A stretch of DNA of 64,000 nt from Naematelia aurantialba. Lineage: Eukaryota; Basidiomycota; Tremellomycetes; Tremellales; Naemateliaceae. The stretch's first letter is position 1, and each line of letters starts with the position of its first letter. The DNA lies in NCBI GenBank assembly GCA_021527695.1, contig JAKFAO010000009.1, forward strand, positions 186,001-250,000, written 5' to 3'. Of the stretch, positions 24,601 through 34,057 are shown one piece after another. The translations under genes were made by a program, and so were the position numbers. The notes beneath the pieces are model-generated. The model was not told the DNA's origin and ran no database searches. It saw only the letters and a program-made list of their open reading frames with translations.

Positions 24601-25167
24601 GTCCTGGCCTTTGTCAGTCTGCTGACCAATCGATCACTCCCGTCGACTGTCGCTGTGACTGGTGAAATCACGCTGCGAGGCGCGATCACAGCTGTAGGCG
24701 GCATCAAGGAGAAGCTCCTCGGCGCCAGTCGTGCGGGAATTACAAAGTCAGTCACCGCGGACGGGGTTTCAGTCACTTTAAACGGGGGTTTCAGTCATTC
24801 AAACGGGGGTTTCAGTCATTCAGGCGGGAGATTCAGTCATTCAGGCAGGAGATTCAGTCACTGTAGACGGGGTATTCAGTCACTTTAGACGGCGGAATCC
24901 ACTCATTTCAGACGGCGGATTTCCGAGGTTTCAGGCAGAGCGCGGCTGAGGGGTGCAATTTGCGGATAGCTGATATGGGACAGGGTGATTCTGCCGCGGC
25001 GGAATAGGAAAGACGTTCAAGCCGACTTGCCAGAGAGTCTGCGCAAGACCGTCGAGGTGGTGTATGTTGATCGGATCGAGGAGGTGTTGCAGGAGGTATG
25101 GGGTAAAGGCGTTTGGGTCAGTGGGAGCACGGGGAGGGATGGGGTGAGGGTAGAGGCGCGGTTGTAG
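21629..25167 (+). CDS. Peroxisomal-type Lon protease
   Basis: Lon is an ATP-dependent AAA+ serine protease that degrades misfolded matrix proteins. The N-terminal substrate domain starts [15 protein letters not shown] with no mitochondrial presequence, and is followed by [20 protein letters not shown]. The AAA module has Walker A GPPGVGKT (split by an intron at 23193), sensor sequence [20 protein letters not shown], Walker [11 protein letters not shown], and [20 protein letters not shown]. The protease domain carries the Lon catalytic pair: Ser in DGPSAGVAM (24583-24600) and Lys in [10 protein letters not shown] (24703-24725). The protein ends VRVEARL; ARL fits the peroxisomal targeting signal type 1 consensus (S/A/C-K/R/H-L/M), so this is the peroxisomal LONP2-like paralogue rather than mitochondrial Pim1. 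Around ten introns interrupt it. The exon path between 21775 and 22090 is not fully resolved. Confidence 0.92.
24752..24930 (+). repeat. Intronic TTTCAGTCATTC array in the Lon gene
   Basis: The last intron of the Lon gene (about 24750-24983) consists largely of seven or more degenerate copies of a unit of about 22 bases built from GTTTCAGTCATTC and ACGGGGG. The flanking exons join in frame as ITK-VILPRRN, so the array lies wholly inside the intron. Confidence 0.8.
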
Positions 25168-25479
25168 TCACCGTCGAGTAGTATTGTTGTTTTGTCAGCG
25201 TCGAGTAGTATCGTTGTTCTGTGATCCCATTCTGATCCTGCTCGTTTCATGGATTCCTGCTCGTTTCATGGATTCCGATCGAGTTGCCTAAGAAGAATTG
25301 GGGCAGCAAAAATCAAAGTAGGCTCTCTGGTTGATCTCCAAAGTTTCTGTTTGCAGGCGCAACTTTGGGCAGGTTCTCGGGTTTGCAAAGAGAGGGAGAT
25401 AGTCATACATGGTAATACGGGCGCATAACATGCTTTCTCTTTGACCATCCGGGCGGCCTCGCAAAACGGACGATGCGCT
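25168..25479. other. Convergent 3' region of Lon and SF3B6
   Basis: Short direct repeats (GTCGAGTAGTATTGTTGTT at about 25173 with a copy at 25200; TGCTCGTTTCATGGATTCC at 25237 and 25258) are seen. There is no gene. Confidence 0.5.
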
Positions 25480-26458
25480 TTAATCCTTCATGCCTAGCCG
25501 CTGCTTCTCCATCGCCAATGCCTGTTCGCGGGCGCGGAGTTCTGCTTTTGCCAGTGCCGATGCTTGTTGTTTTGAGGGGTGGTGGTAGAGCACTAAGAGG
25601 GTATGAGCATGCTACACGAGAGTAGGATTGGGCACAAGTAAGAGCAGTCGTGAGAGCAAGTGGGTGACGGGAAGAGTAAAGCGGCTGGTGTGGATCGGGC
25701 GATAGACTAGAGAAGGGAGGGAGAGAGATGAGGCAAGACGGTATCAAGGGAAGAGAAGACGACAGAACAGGCAAGAGCCATTGGACGATAGGCAACAGCC
25801 ACGGGAGGATAGACAAGAGCTATTGGAGGACAGGCAAGAGCAATGGGAGGCAAGAGCAATGCGAGGGTACGCAAGTGGAATCGGATTGCCACGATAGCCA
25901 AAGAGAAAGGTAACCGGCAGAAATCTGCGTACTCACCAACGATATACCGCTCCATGAGATGAAACCCATTCAAATGCGTGATCGCCTCGGTCGCGTCATC
26001 CGGACTCTCATACACCACATACGCTGTGCCCTTGGTCTTGAGGTTGGCGTCGTTTCCCAAGCGGATCTGGCGGATGGGGCCGTACCGCCCAAACAGGTCG
26101 TACAGGTCTGACCCGGTGATGTTGAAATTCCTGCAGCCAGTCAGATGGGCCTTGATACCACCGGCAGCTCTGTGTCCCGTCAAGGCAGTTCAAAGCCGAG
26201 GGAAGGTAATGTCAAGGCAAGATAATGCCAAGGCCAGAGGAGCTGCTGCCCAAGACAGCACTGGAAACCTGACTCGTCATGTCCCAGAGAGACAAGAAAG
26301 AGCGAGGCGAGCCTCAGGTAGGGTGTTAAAGCTGATACTGGATAAACGAAGCTTACAGATTTTTTATGCTACAAGAGATGTCAGCTTGACGTCGCTTACA
26401 CGGAAAGAGAAGCTCACAAGAGTGCTCGTTGGGCTAAGGGGTCGTTTGGACGCTGCAT
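25480..26458 (-). CDS. SF3B6: SF3b subunit p14 / SF3B6 with a microexon
   Basis: This small RRM protein of the U2 snRNP SF3b complex sits at the pre-mRNA branch site. Four exons join exactly: 26418-26458 (ATG, 41 bases), 26357-26368 (12 bases), 25937-26130 (194 bases) and 25480-25592 (113 bases). Their sum is 360 bases, 119 codons plus stop. The spliced N-terminus reads MQRPNDPLAQRALFIKNL and continues NFNITGSDLYDLFGRYGPIR, restoring RRM motif RNP2 (LFIKNL) that a frame search would miss because the 12-base exon encodes FIKNL with shared edge codons. RNP1-equivalent GTAYVVYES and ERYIVVLYHH follow, and the end is QRLGMKD. Length and sequence agree with SF3B6 (about 125 residues). The introns are 49, 226 and 344 bases, the last two unusually long. 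Confidence 0.93.
25750..25872 (-). repeat. Degenerate array in the SF3B6 intron
   Basis: On the forward strand, about five imperfect copies of a unit of about 22 bases (core GACAGGCAAGAGCCATTGGA) occupy the middle of the 344-base third intron. Confidence 0.7.
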
Positions 26459-26759
26459 TTTCGGAGAGAGGGCTGAGAGAGCTGAGAAATTGCCGCAGTC
26501 GTGACAGGGATGATGTCAAGGCCGTAGCGTTCGACACAGTCTGCTCTGTGCCCTCCTCTACGTGAATCGAGAAGCTTGCTGCTGGTTGTAGAAGAATACC
26601 AAGTGGTTGAACACCCTCGCGACTGCAGGATATCGCCACTCGTTCGATGTTCCGGAGAAAAGCCAAAGAATTATCCAGAAAGAATTGAGCTCAAAAGTTC
26701 GATGTCGGTATGTAACGAACGCTTCATAGATCCAATCAAAGCAGAAAGTCTACAGCACG
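26459..26759. promoter_or_regulatory. Divergent promoter, SF3B6 and zuotin
   Basis: Three hundred bases separate two divergent start codons, so both promoters must lie here. No specific element is recognised. Confidence 0.5.
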
Positions 26760-28510
26760 ATGGCATCTGTTGTGACGCTCCCCATTACCCTCGGCGCGCC
26801 TCCAGCAGGGTACACGAAGCCTGCCACCAGCGGAAAGCTTTCGGCACCCAAGTCGCTCCAAGTATACCCTGCCGGACCGAGCTTTATCGCCTCGGCGCGA
26901 CGACAGATCCTCCTGCGGACATTTGCAGAGGACGACAAGGCTGTCGAGTCGAGTCGCGCTGCCTCTGCCGCTGCAGCAGCTGATGGAGCTGGCGAAGCTC
27001 TGTACCCTGGTCTTGGAGAGGAGCCAGAGAGCAAGGAGCTGCTTGCCAGTGATCCAAAGGAGTGGAAGAAGCAGGACCACTACGCTGTTCTCGGCCTTGG
27101 TAACCTGAGGTACAAAGCGACGGACGACCAGATCAGGGTTGCTCGTGAGTCACCTTTCTACATGGTGGCGTGAACACTGCGCAATGAGTGGGCTGTGAGC
27201 TGACAGTAACGTAGACCGAAGAAAGGTGCTCCGTCACCACCCGGACAAGAAGGCAGCCACGAGCGGGGCAAACGACGACGCCTTTTTCAAATGCATCCAA
27301 AAAGGCAAGTCGTCGGGCGGATAGTTCCTGGATAGCTACATCTGGTCATCAGAATCATCGTGCTGACCGCCATGCAGCACAAGAGACGCTCACCAACCCC
27401 GAACGCCGGAGGCAATTCGACTCGGTCGACTGGAACATCGAAGACGAAGTGCCTGATCTCAAGAAAATCCCTGTCGACCAGTTCTGTGACGTGCTCGGCC
27501 CGATCTTTGCGCGTGAAGCTCGTTTCTCCAAGGTCCAGCCTGTGCCGGCGTTTGGGGGACCCGACGCGAGCAAGAAGGAGGTAGAGGGCTTCTACGACTT
27601 TTGGTACAACTTTGATTCGTGGAGGAGCTTCGAGTGGCACGACAAGGAGGTCAACGAGGGTAGCGACTCGTATGTCCTGTTCCCGATCCTGCTCCCACCT
27701 TACCCGCCGTCCCACCGGCTTCATCTTCTCCAACTACTATTCGGAACTTTACGGATAGAAACGCCCAGAAGCAGAGGCAACGGTAGACGTAGTCGTCGAG
27801 GCACATGCTGATGAGTCCAGGCGTGATGACAAGCGGTTCACCGAGAAGAAGAACAAGTCCGAGCGTACACGGAGGAAGAAGGAAGACAACACCCGCCTCC
27901 GCACGTTGATTGACGAAGTCCTCGCCCTCGACCCTCGTATCAAGCGGATCAAGGCCGAGGAGAAAGCCGCCAGGGACGCAAAGAAGAAGGGCGGTGTCAC
28001 CGGTGGACCGGCCAAGCCGCTCACGCCTGCGCAAAAGAAGGCGGCAGAGGACAAACGCAAAGCTGAGGAAGCAGCCCAAGCGGCGGCGGAGAAGAAGAAT
28101 GCAGAGGCTAGCAAGGCGGATCGCGAGGCTGCCAAGAAGGCAAAGGAGGCGGCCAGGAAGAACTTGAAGAAGTGGAAGAAGGTGCGATCCCCTCTGCTCT
28201 GCCTCTCGACTAAGCCGATTTCTGAGACGTGTCTACCGGTATTGATACTGATCCCACTTAGTCGATTGCGACCGTGATCACGTCGTCCAACTACTTCCAG
28301 CCATCAGGGACGTCGCCCTCCGCAACGACAGTCGAGAAGCAGCTGGGCGAGCTCGACACGCTGTGTGAGCTTCTAGAGCCGGAAGAGGTCAAGGACCTCA
28401 AGGAGCAAGTGGAATCGGCCGGCACGGGGGAGCCCGCCAAAGCCGTGCTTGTTGGAAAAGTCAAGGGGCTGGGAGACAAGGCCGATGGCAAGTTTACAGA
28501 GTTTGCTTAG
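26760..28510 (+). CDS. ZUO1: Zuotin, ribosome-associated J protein
   Basis: Zuotin binds the ribosome and, with Ssz1, stimulates the Hsp70 Ssb to fold nascent chains. The N-terminal part starts [17 protein letters not shown]; the J domain begins [20 protein letters not shown] and after an intron gives [20 protein letters not shown] with the essential HPD tripeptide. The zuotin homology domain follows: [53 protein letters not shown], then the charged ribosome-binding helix region [35 protein letters not shown] and a long Lys/Ala/Glu-rich coiled segment (27960-28180). A final exon with [20 protein letters not shown] closes the protein. Five or more introns are present. The order of domains is exactly that of Zuo1/MPP11, though the SANT domains of animal homologues are absent, as in fungi. 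Confidence 0.95.
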
Positions 28511-28913
28511 AGGATAGAACTACATAGCATCTCAATCTTGCATGGACCCGTTGCCTACTGTACACGTCGCGATGGACGACTCGACGCGGTCAGCTAAGCT
28601 AATGCTGTGTCAATCGTCCCGCAGTGGCTATGAGTCTGTACTAGGGCTTTGATCATAGTGTAGCTACTACTAGAGCACAGAGAGACGCGAGAAGCTGAGG
28701 GTACGTAACCAGGAATCCGACGTTCGTACCAACACAAAGTCACGTGATAACGGAAGCAGATCCCACGTGTCTCCAGAGCCACCACGGTTGCGCGTTGCGA
28801 ATGGTCGTTCAGCTCTATTCATTGTCTGCGCATTCTCACTCCAAGCATCTTGTCTTCAGAGCGCTGTTACTGCCGTCAACGGTAGCGGAAGAGCACCCGA
28901 CTGGTGTCACAAG
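28511..28913. other. Intergenic region, zuotin to UFD1
   Basis: This is the 3' end of zuotin and the promoter of UFD1; no gene is seen. Confidence 0.4.
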
Positions 28914-30757
28914 ATGAATCACGGATACGACGATGACGAAGAGGACAGTGCGTACTCATAGCTACTCCACCTGATCGAAGCTGATCGTCCTTCCAGACCC
29001 TTACGGACTACCGCCTCGAGCCACTGCTGGGCCCAGCGGACTTCTCGCTCAGTTGATGGGTGGAGGTATGATGGGATACGGGGTCATGGAGCGATTCGCG
29101 CGGGAACCTCCTCCCGACGCGTATGACGAGTATTTCAAAGCATACTCGGTGGCTGTCATGGGCGGCAACGAACGGTACGAACTGATGTATGGTGGCAAGA
29201 GTGAGCAGCTGGTCGCACAGTGTCCGCGAGAGCTCATAGGCAGTCATCATGCCACCGTCCGCTCTGGCTAGGCTCAGTGAGTCTTCGTATTGTCTTGTCT
29301 TTCTTGTCATCCTTGGCCTTCTTGTCGTCTTTGTGTTATCCTCGTCCTTTCTTCCGTTCACGACTGTCGCATTTGCTTCTGGCGAGGTTCGAGCACTTTC
29401 CTTCCGGGCTATACTGATACTTCATTCCTCAGCTGCTCTGGATATCGCTGGGCCATGGTGTTTTGAGCTGCGGAATCCCCGCAACCCAACCGTCAATCGC
29501 ACACATGCCGGTGTGCTAGAGTTTATAGCCGACGAGGGAATCGTGCATCTTCCGGCTTGGGTGAGTTTACGCTTTGCAGTACTCGCGCCCGAGCTCATTT
29601 TGTCAGATGATGAAAACGCTCAACCTGACCGAGGGAGACCCCATCCGCCTCACAGGAGCCAAGCTCCCTAAGGGCAAGCTGGTCAAGCTGCAAGCGCAAA
29701 CTACCGACTTTTTGCAGATGTCAGACCCCAAAGCAGTGTGCGTAGCTAAAGTGTGTCGAATGAATCGCACTGACGAAGCAGACTCGAGTCTGCTCTGCGC
29801 AACTTCTCCGCGCTGTCCAAGGGCGACATCATCGAGATCACGTACACTTTCCTCACATTCGAATTCCTGATCATGGAGACCGTCCCTGAGGGACCAGGTA
29901 TCAGTGTGATAGACACTGACCTCGAAGTCGACTTTGAAACACCAGTGGGATACGTGGAGCCACCTCGACCCGCCCCTGCACCAATCCCCACCATGGCGGA
30001 TAAGCTCAAGATCGATCTTGGAGAGCTTCAGTCGTTCAACGGGACGTCGGCTGGGACGTCGAGGTCTGCAAGTGCGGCTTCCATACGGCCAGGTGGTTCT
30101 GGAGAGGCAACGCCATTGGAGAGTTTCACCGGTGTAGGACAAAGTCTGAGTGGCAAGCGGATCAAAGGGAAGGGACTGGCAAAGAAGATCGAAGAGGTGG
30201 ATACCAATAGCAAGATCAACCGGAATGAGTAAGCTTGCGTCCCTTTTTGCTAGGCACACGATGCAGATAAGCTCACCCAGTGCAGAGGGCCTCGTATCAT
30301 CACGCCCGACTCGCTGGCCGATGCCGATCGCAAGGTCCCTGGCCCGCTGGCCCTTCCAGCCGGGAAGTTCTTCTTCGGCTTCAAATACATGCCGTATGAC
30401 CCGACCAAAGCTCCGAAGAAGGTGGACGAGGCCCCGCAGGTCAACCAACCATTCTCGGGTGAAGGTACGACATTGAAATCGCGCCAGGCTGGTGCGTCCT
30501 CGATCGGTAAGCGGAAAGTGGATGAAGGCGGCGTGGGAGAGCAGAAAGACAAGGCGGACCCATGGGCCAAGCTCGGTGGGGGGAACACGCTGTCCTCGAA
30601 GCCCGTCAAGTCCGAGGTCCAGACTCCGCAAAAACCAGCTGCAGCTGCTACGGTGCCGGCACACGACGTCATTGACGCCACCATGTCGGACGACGAGGAT
30701 TTCATGTACTATGATGCTGGGGACGATGATGGCGTGATTGAGATTGACGACGATTGA
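28914..30757 (+). CDS. UFD1: Ubiquitin fusion degradation protein Ufd1
   Basis: Ufd1 with Npl4 is the ubiquitin-binding cofactor of Cdc48/p97 in ER-associated and other proteasomal degradation. The first exon starts MNHGYDDDEED; the N-terminal double-psi barrel is assembled over several exons: YDEYFKAYSVAV, IMPPSALARL, CFELRNPRNPTVNRTHAGVL, EFIADEGIVHLPAWMMKTL, NLTEGDPIRLTGAKLPKGKL, QTTDFLQMSDPKAVLESALR, FSALSKGDIIEITYTF and METVPEGPGISVIDTDLEVD. This is the classic Ufd1 pattern. The second half is a disordered linker with binding motifs and the conserved KFFFGFKYMPY segment (about 30366-30398); the end is acidic (DDDGVIEIDDD). A Met/Gly-rich stretch LMGGGMMGYGVMERF just before the barrel is unusual. 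Introns are short. Confidence 0.95.
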
Positions 30758-30849
30758 GCCGGGGAGGACGAGTATACATTTATATGCATTGTATCTATAC
30801 AGAATTGGCATGGGTCTTGAGACACGGTATGAGCTGCATACGGACAGCG

Positions 30850-31008
30850 TGGCTTGGACAGTCGGTATGGACGGTACGGTTTGTACGGTTTGGACAGTAT
30901 GGGTTGACAGTATGGGTTTGACAGTATGGGTTTGACAGTATGGGGAAGACAGTATAGACAGTATCGGTTTGACAGTATGGGTTTGACACTATGTGTTTGA
31001 CAGTATCA
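30850..31008. repeat. GTTTGACAGTATGG minisatellite between UFD1 and URA3
   Basis: About ten imperfect copies of a 13-15-base unit fill the space between the UFD1 stop (30757) and the URA3 stop (31013-31015), so both convergent transcripts probably end in or near this array. Confidence 0.85.
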
Positions 31009-31012
31009 GGCA

Positions 31013-32395
31013 TCACTTCCTGGTCAGTCTGTCCTGGTAGGCCTTCCACCCTTCCTCCCTGTACCTCTCTGCCTCGTTCCTGACTGCGTCTGCACCGCCT
31101 TTGATGCCGTATATGCCCCTGCCGACAATGATGACATCGCACCCGCTGTCATAGACGACCTCTCGTGGGGTCCTGTACTGCTGGCCGAGGGCGTCGCCCT
31201 TTGCCGCGTGGCCGACCCCGGGCGTCATGATGAGGAAGTCCTCGTCGTCGTCGTCGTCGCCTGCACCGTCTGCACCGTCGCCGTTACCTGCACCGTCGTC
31301 GTCGCCTGCGTCACTTGCGCCGGGCAGGTCGACACGGGACATGGCGATGAAGCCAATGACGAATGCGGGTCCGGCGGCGCGCGCCATGCGGACGGTCTGG
31401 CGCGTGTATTCCCCCGTGGCGAGGTTGCCTGCCGAGCTCATTTCGGCGAGGAGGAGGAGCGCGCGCCCAAGCGGCTGGCCGACGGACGCGAGGCCAGAGA
31501 CGATGCCGGGCCCAGGAAGGGGGTGGGCGTTGGTCAAGTCGGCCCAGGTGGAGATCTGGTGCGTCCCCGACGAGTACTGCAGCGTCACGGTGTTGCCTAC
31601 GGGGGGTGGGGTGACACAAGCGGACATGACGGGACAAGGTCAAGGGGTGAGGGGTGAAAGACAAGACGCGACAAGGTCAAGGAAGAAGAGGTGAGAAGGA
31701 CAAGGCGAGACAAGGTCAAGGAATAAGAGGTGAGAAGGACAAGGTAACACAACAAGGAAGTGAGACGCAAGGCAGGGGAGAAAGCGCGACCATCAGCATA
31801 CGTCTGAGAACATGACGAGTAAAGTAAGTCGCTCACCAATGTCGGCGAACTTGCGGTCCTCAAAGATGACAAAGTCGAGTTCGTGGGACAGGCGCACGAG
31901 CTCGCGCGCAAAGTCGAGCGTAAAGTCGGTGATGATGTCGCAGTGTGTCTGGTGGTGTTAGCCTGCTTGAACTCCCCGTTGCAGTATAGGACTTGGTGGA
32001 AGCTGTGGCGGGGGCAGCACCAGCATGGGTGGGGAGGGATGTCCAACCCTCGTGAGACCAGCTGATATCAACCCTCGTGAGATCCAACTGAAGCTCAATA
32101 AGGCTCTCATACCCGCGAGCCAACGCTTCACAATGATAGCGGGCCGAGCTCCGTATGGCATGCACATGTACACTGTAACGTCGCTGTCCGCGACTGCACC
32201 CACCTTGACCATACACACGCTCTTGCCGACCCGGCGGACGACCTCGAGCACCTCGGCGACAGTCGTCACGTCCACGCTGACGCAGAGGTTCGACTGCTTG
32301 CGCTCCATGATCTCGAGCGTGCGCCTGGCGGTAGGGTTGGTGTGGCGCGCGATGCGCGAGGCGTACGTCTTGAGCGTGATTGGGTGGACTGACAT
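31013..32395 (-). CDS. URA3: Orotidine 5'-phosphate decarboxylase
   Basis: This enzyme decarboxylates OMP to UMP, the last step of pyrimidine synthesis. The N-terminal exon reads [20 protein letters not shown] and [21 protein letters not shown] middle exon gives [18 protein letters not shown] and the active-site segment [13 protein letters not shown] with the catalytic Lys. The last exon (31624-31013) holds [62 protein letters not shown] and [11 protein letters not shown]. Between the substrate-loop segment and FLIMTPGVG sits an acidic Asp/Gly insert of about 30 residues (31240-31330), an expanded form of a loop that is also longer in other basidiomycete OMP decarboxylases. The two large introns (about 31624-31840 and 31950-32200) have tandem repeats or unusual length. 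Confidence 0.95.
31625..31750 (-). repeat. Intronic 39-base array in URA3
   Basis: Two near-perfect copies plus a partial third of a 39-base unit (core GACAAGGTCAAGGAAGAAG, then AGGTGAGAAGGACAAGG on the forward strand) lie in the URA3 intron. On the coding strand the array is pyrimidine-rich. Confidence 0.8.
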
Positions 32396-34057
32396 CGTGC
32401 GAGTATGCCGTGCGGGGTAGGTAAGTGCAGGTGTTGGTGTCGGTGTAGGTGTAGGTGTTGGTGTTGGTGTTGGTGCAGGTGCAGATGACGGTGTAGGTGG
32501 TGGTGGAGATGTGATTTAGCGGTCAAGAAATTAAGATGAGACTCTAGAGTAGGGGGAGACGGAGATGCAGGCAGCGGGGGCAATACAAGGCGTAGCGTCT
32601 GGAGGTACTTGAAGACGACGGCGAGGAGGTCGAGCCCGAGGGACCGACGGTGGAGTCCCTTGGAAGGAGTGCTAGGTGGTGAGGGATGATGGTCGAGATG
32701 GGGATGCTAATGGGCAGAGCCGAGGAATTTTTTGTATTTTACGTACTGTACGCCCTACCACGCGCAAAGTCATCCCCCTCATGCGTGCTCTCACGGCTGC
32801 CAAGCATACACATGCGTAGGTAGGTGCTCGAGGATTGGGGTAACAGATGGGATCAGACACGTACACCATGCATAGACACATCACTAGTGCGACTTTGCGT
32901 CTGAATTGATCGTTCAGCGCGTTCTTGGCCTTGGCCAAGCCGACGGCCCATGAAAGGTACCGAGCGAGGGCTGATGCTTTTGTACCGAGGACCAAATCGA
33001 GGGGACGCCTGGAGAGATGAAGAGATCAAAGGGGAACAGCCCTGGTGCAACAGCCCAAGACTCAACCCTGGTCAGCATCAAGATAAAGGTGCGTCGAGCG
33101 ATTCGCACACGCAAGGAGGCCCAGTCTTCCCAGACAGCGGCACTTCCCAGACAGCAGCACTCGACGCGTTTGTGTTGTGTCCTGGAGCAAGTATGCGCTT
33201 TCCGTCTCATGCGCTTGTCAAGGAGTAGCATCTTCAGTGGGCCATCATGACAGGCGCTTCAAGCTTGGACAAGTCGAGTGATTTTGGTAGCTTGTATGAC
33301 CAGCGCTTCATCGCTGGCGTGGTCCTGCCTATGCAGCAGGTGGCGGGCACCGTCCGGTAGATCGTCAAAGGTGGGCACTGATGGCTCGAATATGCACTGG
33401 CCGCTGGGGCGCATCGCGACGATCACTTTACGCCCTCGCCACACATCTCCTCCGCGACACCAGCACCACCGCGCAGTGTCCTCGAGGAGATCGACCGGCC
33501 GACCCATCGGACGAGACAGGTATCTCCGTGGCTCTGCTGCTGTCGTCCGGCCGCACACCTCCCTTGCCTGTCCCGATGACCGTCTGCCCGGCCAAGGCAG
33601 TCGTGACTGCACCCGAACACAGTGGAGCCGAGTCCCCTTGGAGCCGAGTGCGCACGTGCAACACATGATCTCTCGGGCTCAGGCATATGGGGACGGGGGC
33701 TATTTGTGGTGGTGGATACCGGTCGATCACCTGGGGACGAGCCGCGACGCCGCAAGCCACCGCATGCCTGCTTCCATGAGAAACGTTGGAGTGGGCCCTT
33801 GCTCAGGCCTGACTCTATAGCCAGACCCTTCATCAGCCCCCATCCAAGTCGGCCGATGCAACTTTTTACGACCAGCCGCAGCCGGCTTGGCAGGGACGAG
33901 GCAAGGGCGACTTTTATCAGATAACGTCCGAAGCCCACCCGAAATTGAGAAAATTATGGACTGGCGAGAGAGCCTCCCTATAAGAATAGTGGCCATGTTA
34001 TAGCCTGCCCACATCCTTCTGCCCCTCACTGATCGTGGGAGAACAACAGGCACAAAG
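32396..34057. other. 1.7-kb region between URA3 and the MFS gene
   Basis: It holds a GGTGTT/GGTGTA hexamer array just upstream of URA3 (32426-32505), the doubtful reverse gene described separately (32600-33414), and, before 34058, the promoter of the forward transporter. Nothing else is recognised. Confidence 0.5.
32600..33414 (-). CDS. Possible uncharacterised gene, exon path uncertain
   Basis: I do not recognise this and it may not be a gene. Three blocks on the reverse strand look protein-like and have plausible splice edges. A first block starts at 33414 with MRPSGQCIFEPSVPTFDDLP and runs to ASDEALVIQATKITRLV. A second (32867-33008, acceptor CTCTCCAG, donor GTGTAC) contains RPLDLVLGTKASALARYLSW and AVGLAKAKNALNDQFRRK. 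A third near 32664-32580 contains RRSLGLDLLAVVFKYLQTLR. The amphipathic helices are loosely reminiscent of Pex11-type peroxisomal proteins, but I found no joined frame that confirms it. The connecting exon between the first two blocks is unclear. The context is upstream of divergent genes on both sides, so it could also be chance open sequence. Confidence 0.3.

Noticed and set aside
25403..26183. Reverse open frames read straight through the SF3B6 introns
   Set aside because: The exact four-exon model sums to whole codons and gives the family length and ending; the straight frames are intron read-through.
33423..33938. Reverse open frame of 171 codons upstream of the MFSD1-like gene
   Set aside because: Composition is erratic and rich in Arg/Gly/Ser, frames overlap on both strands, and no domain or splice support is seen.
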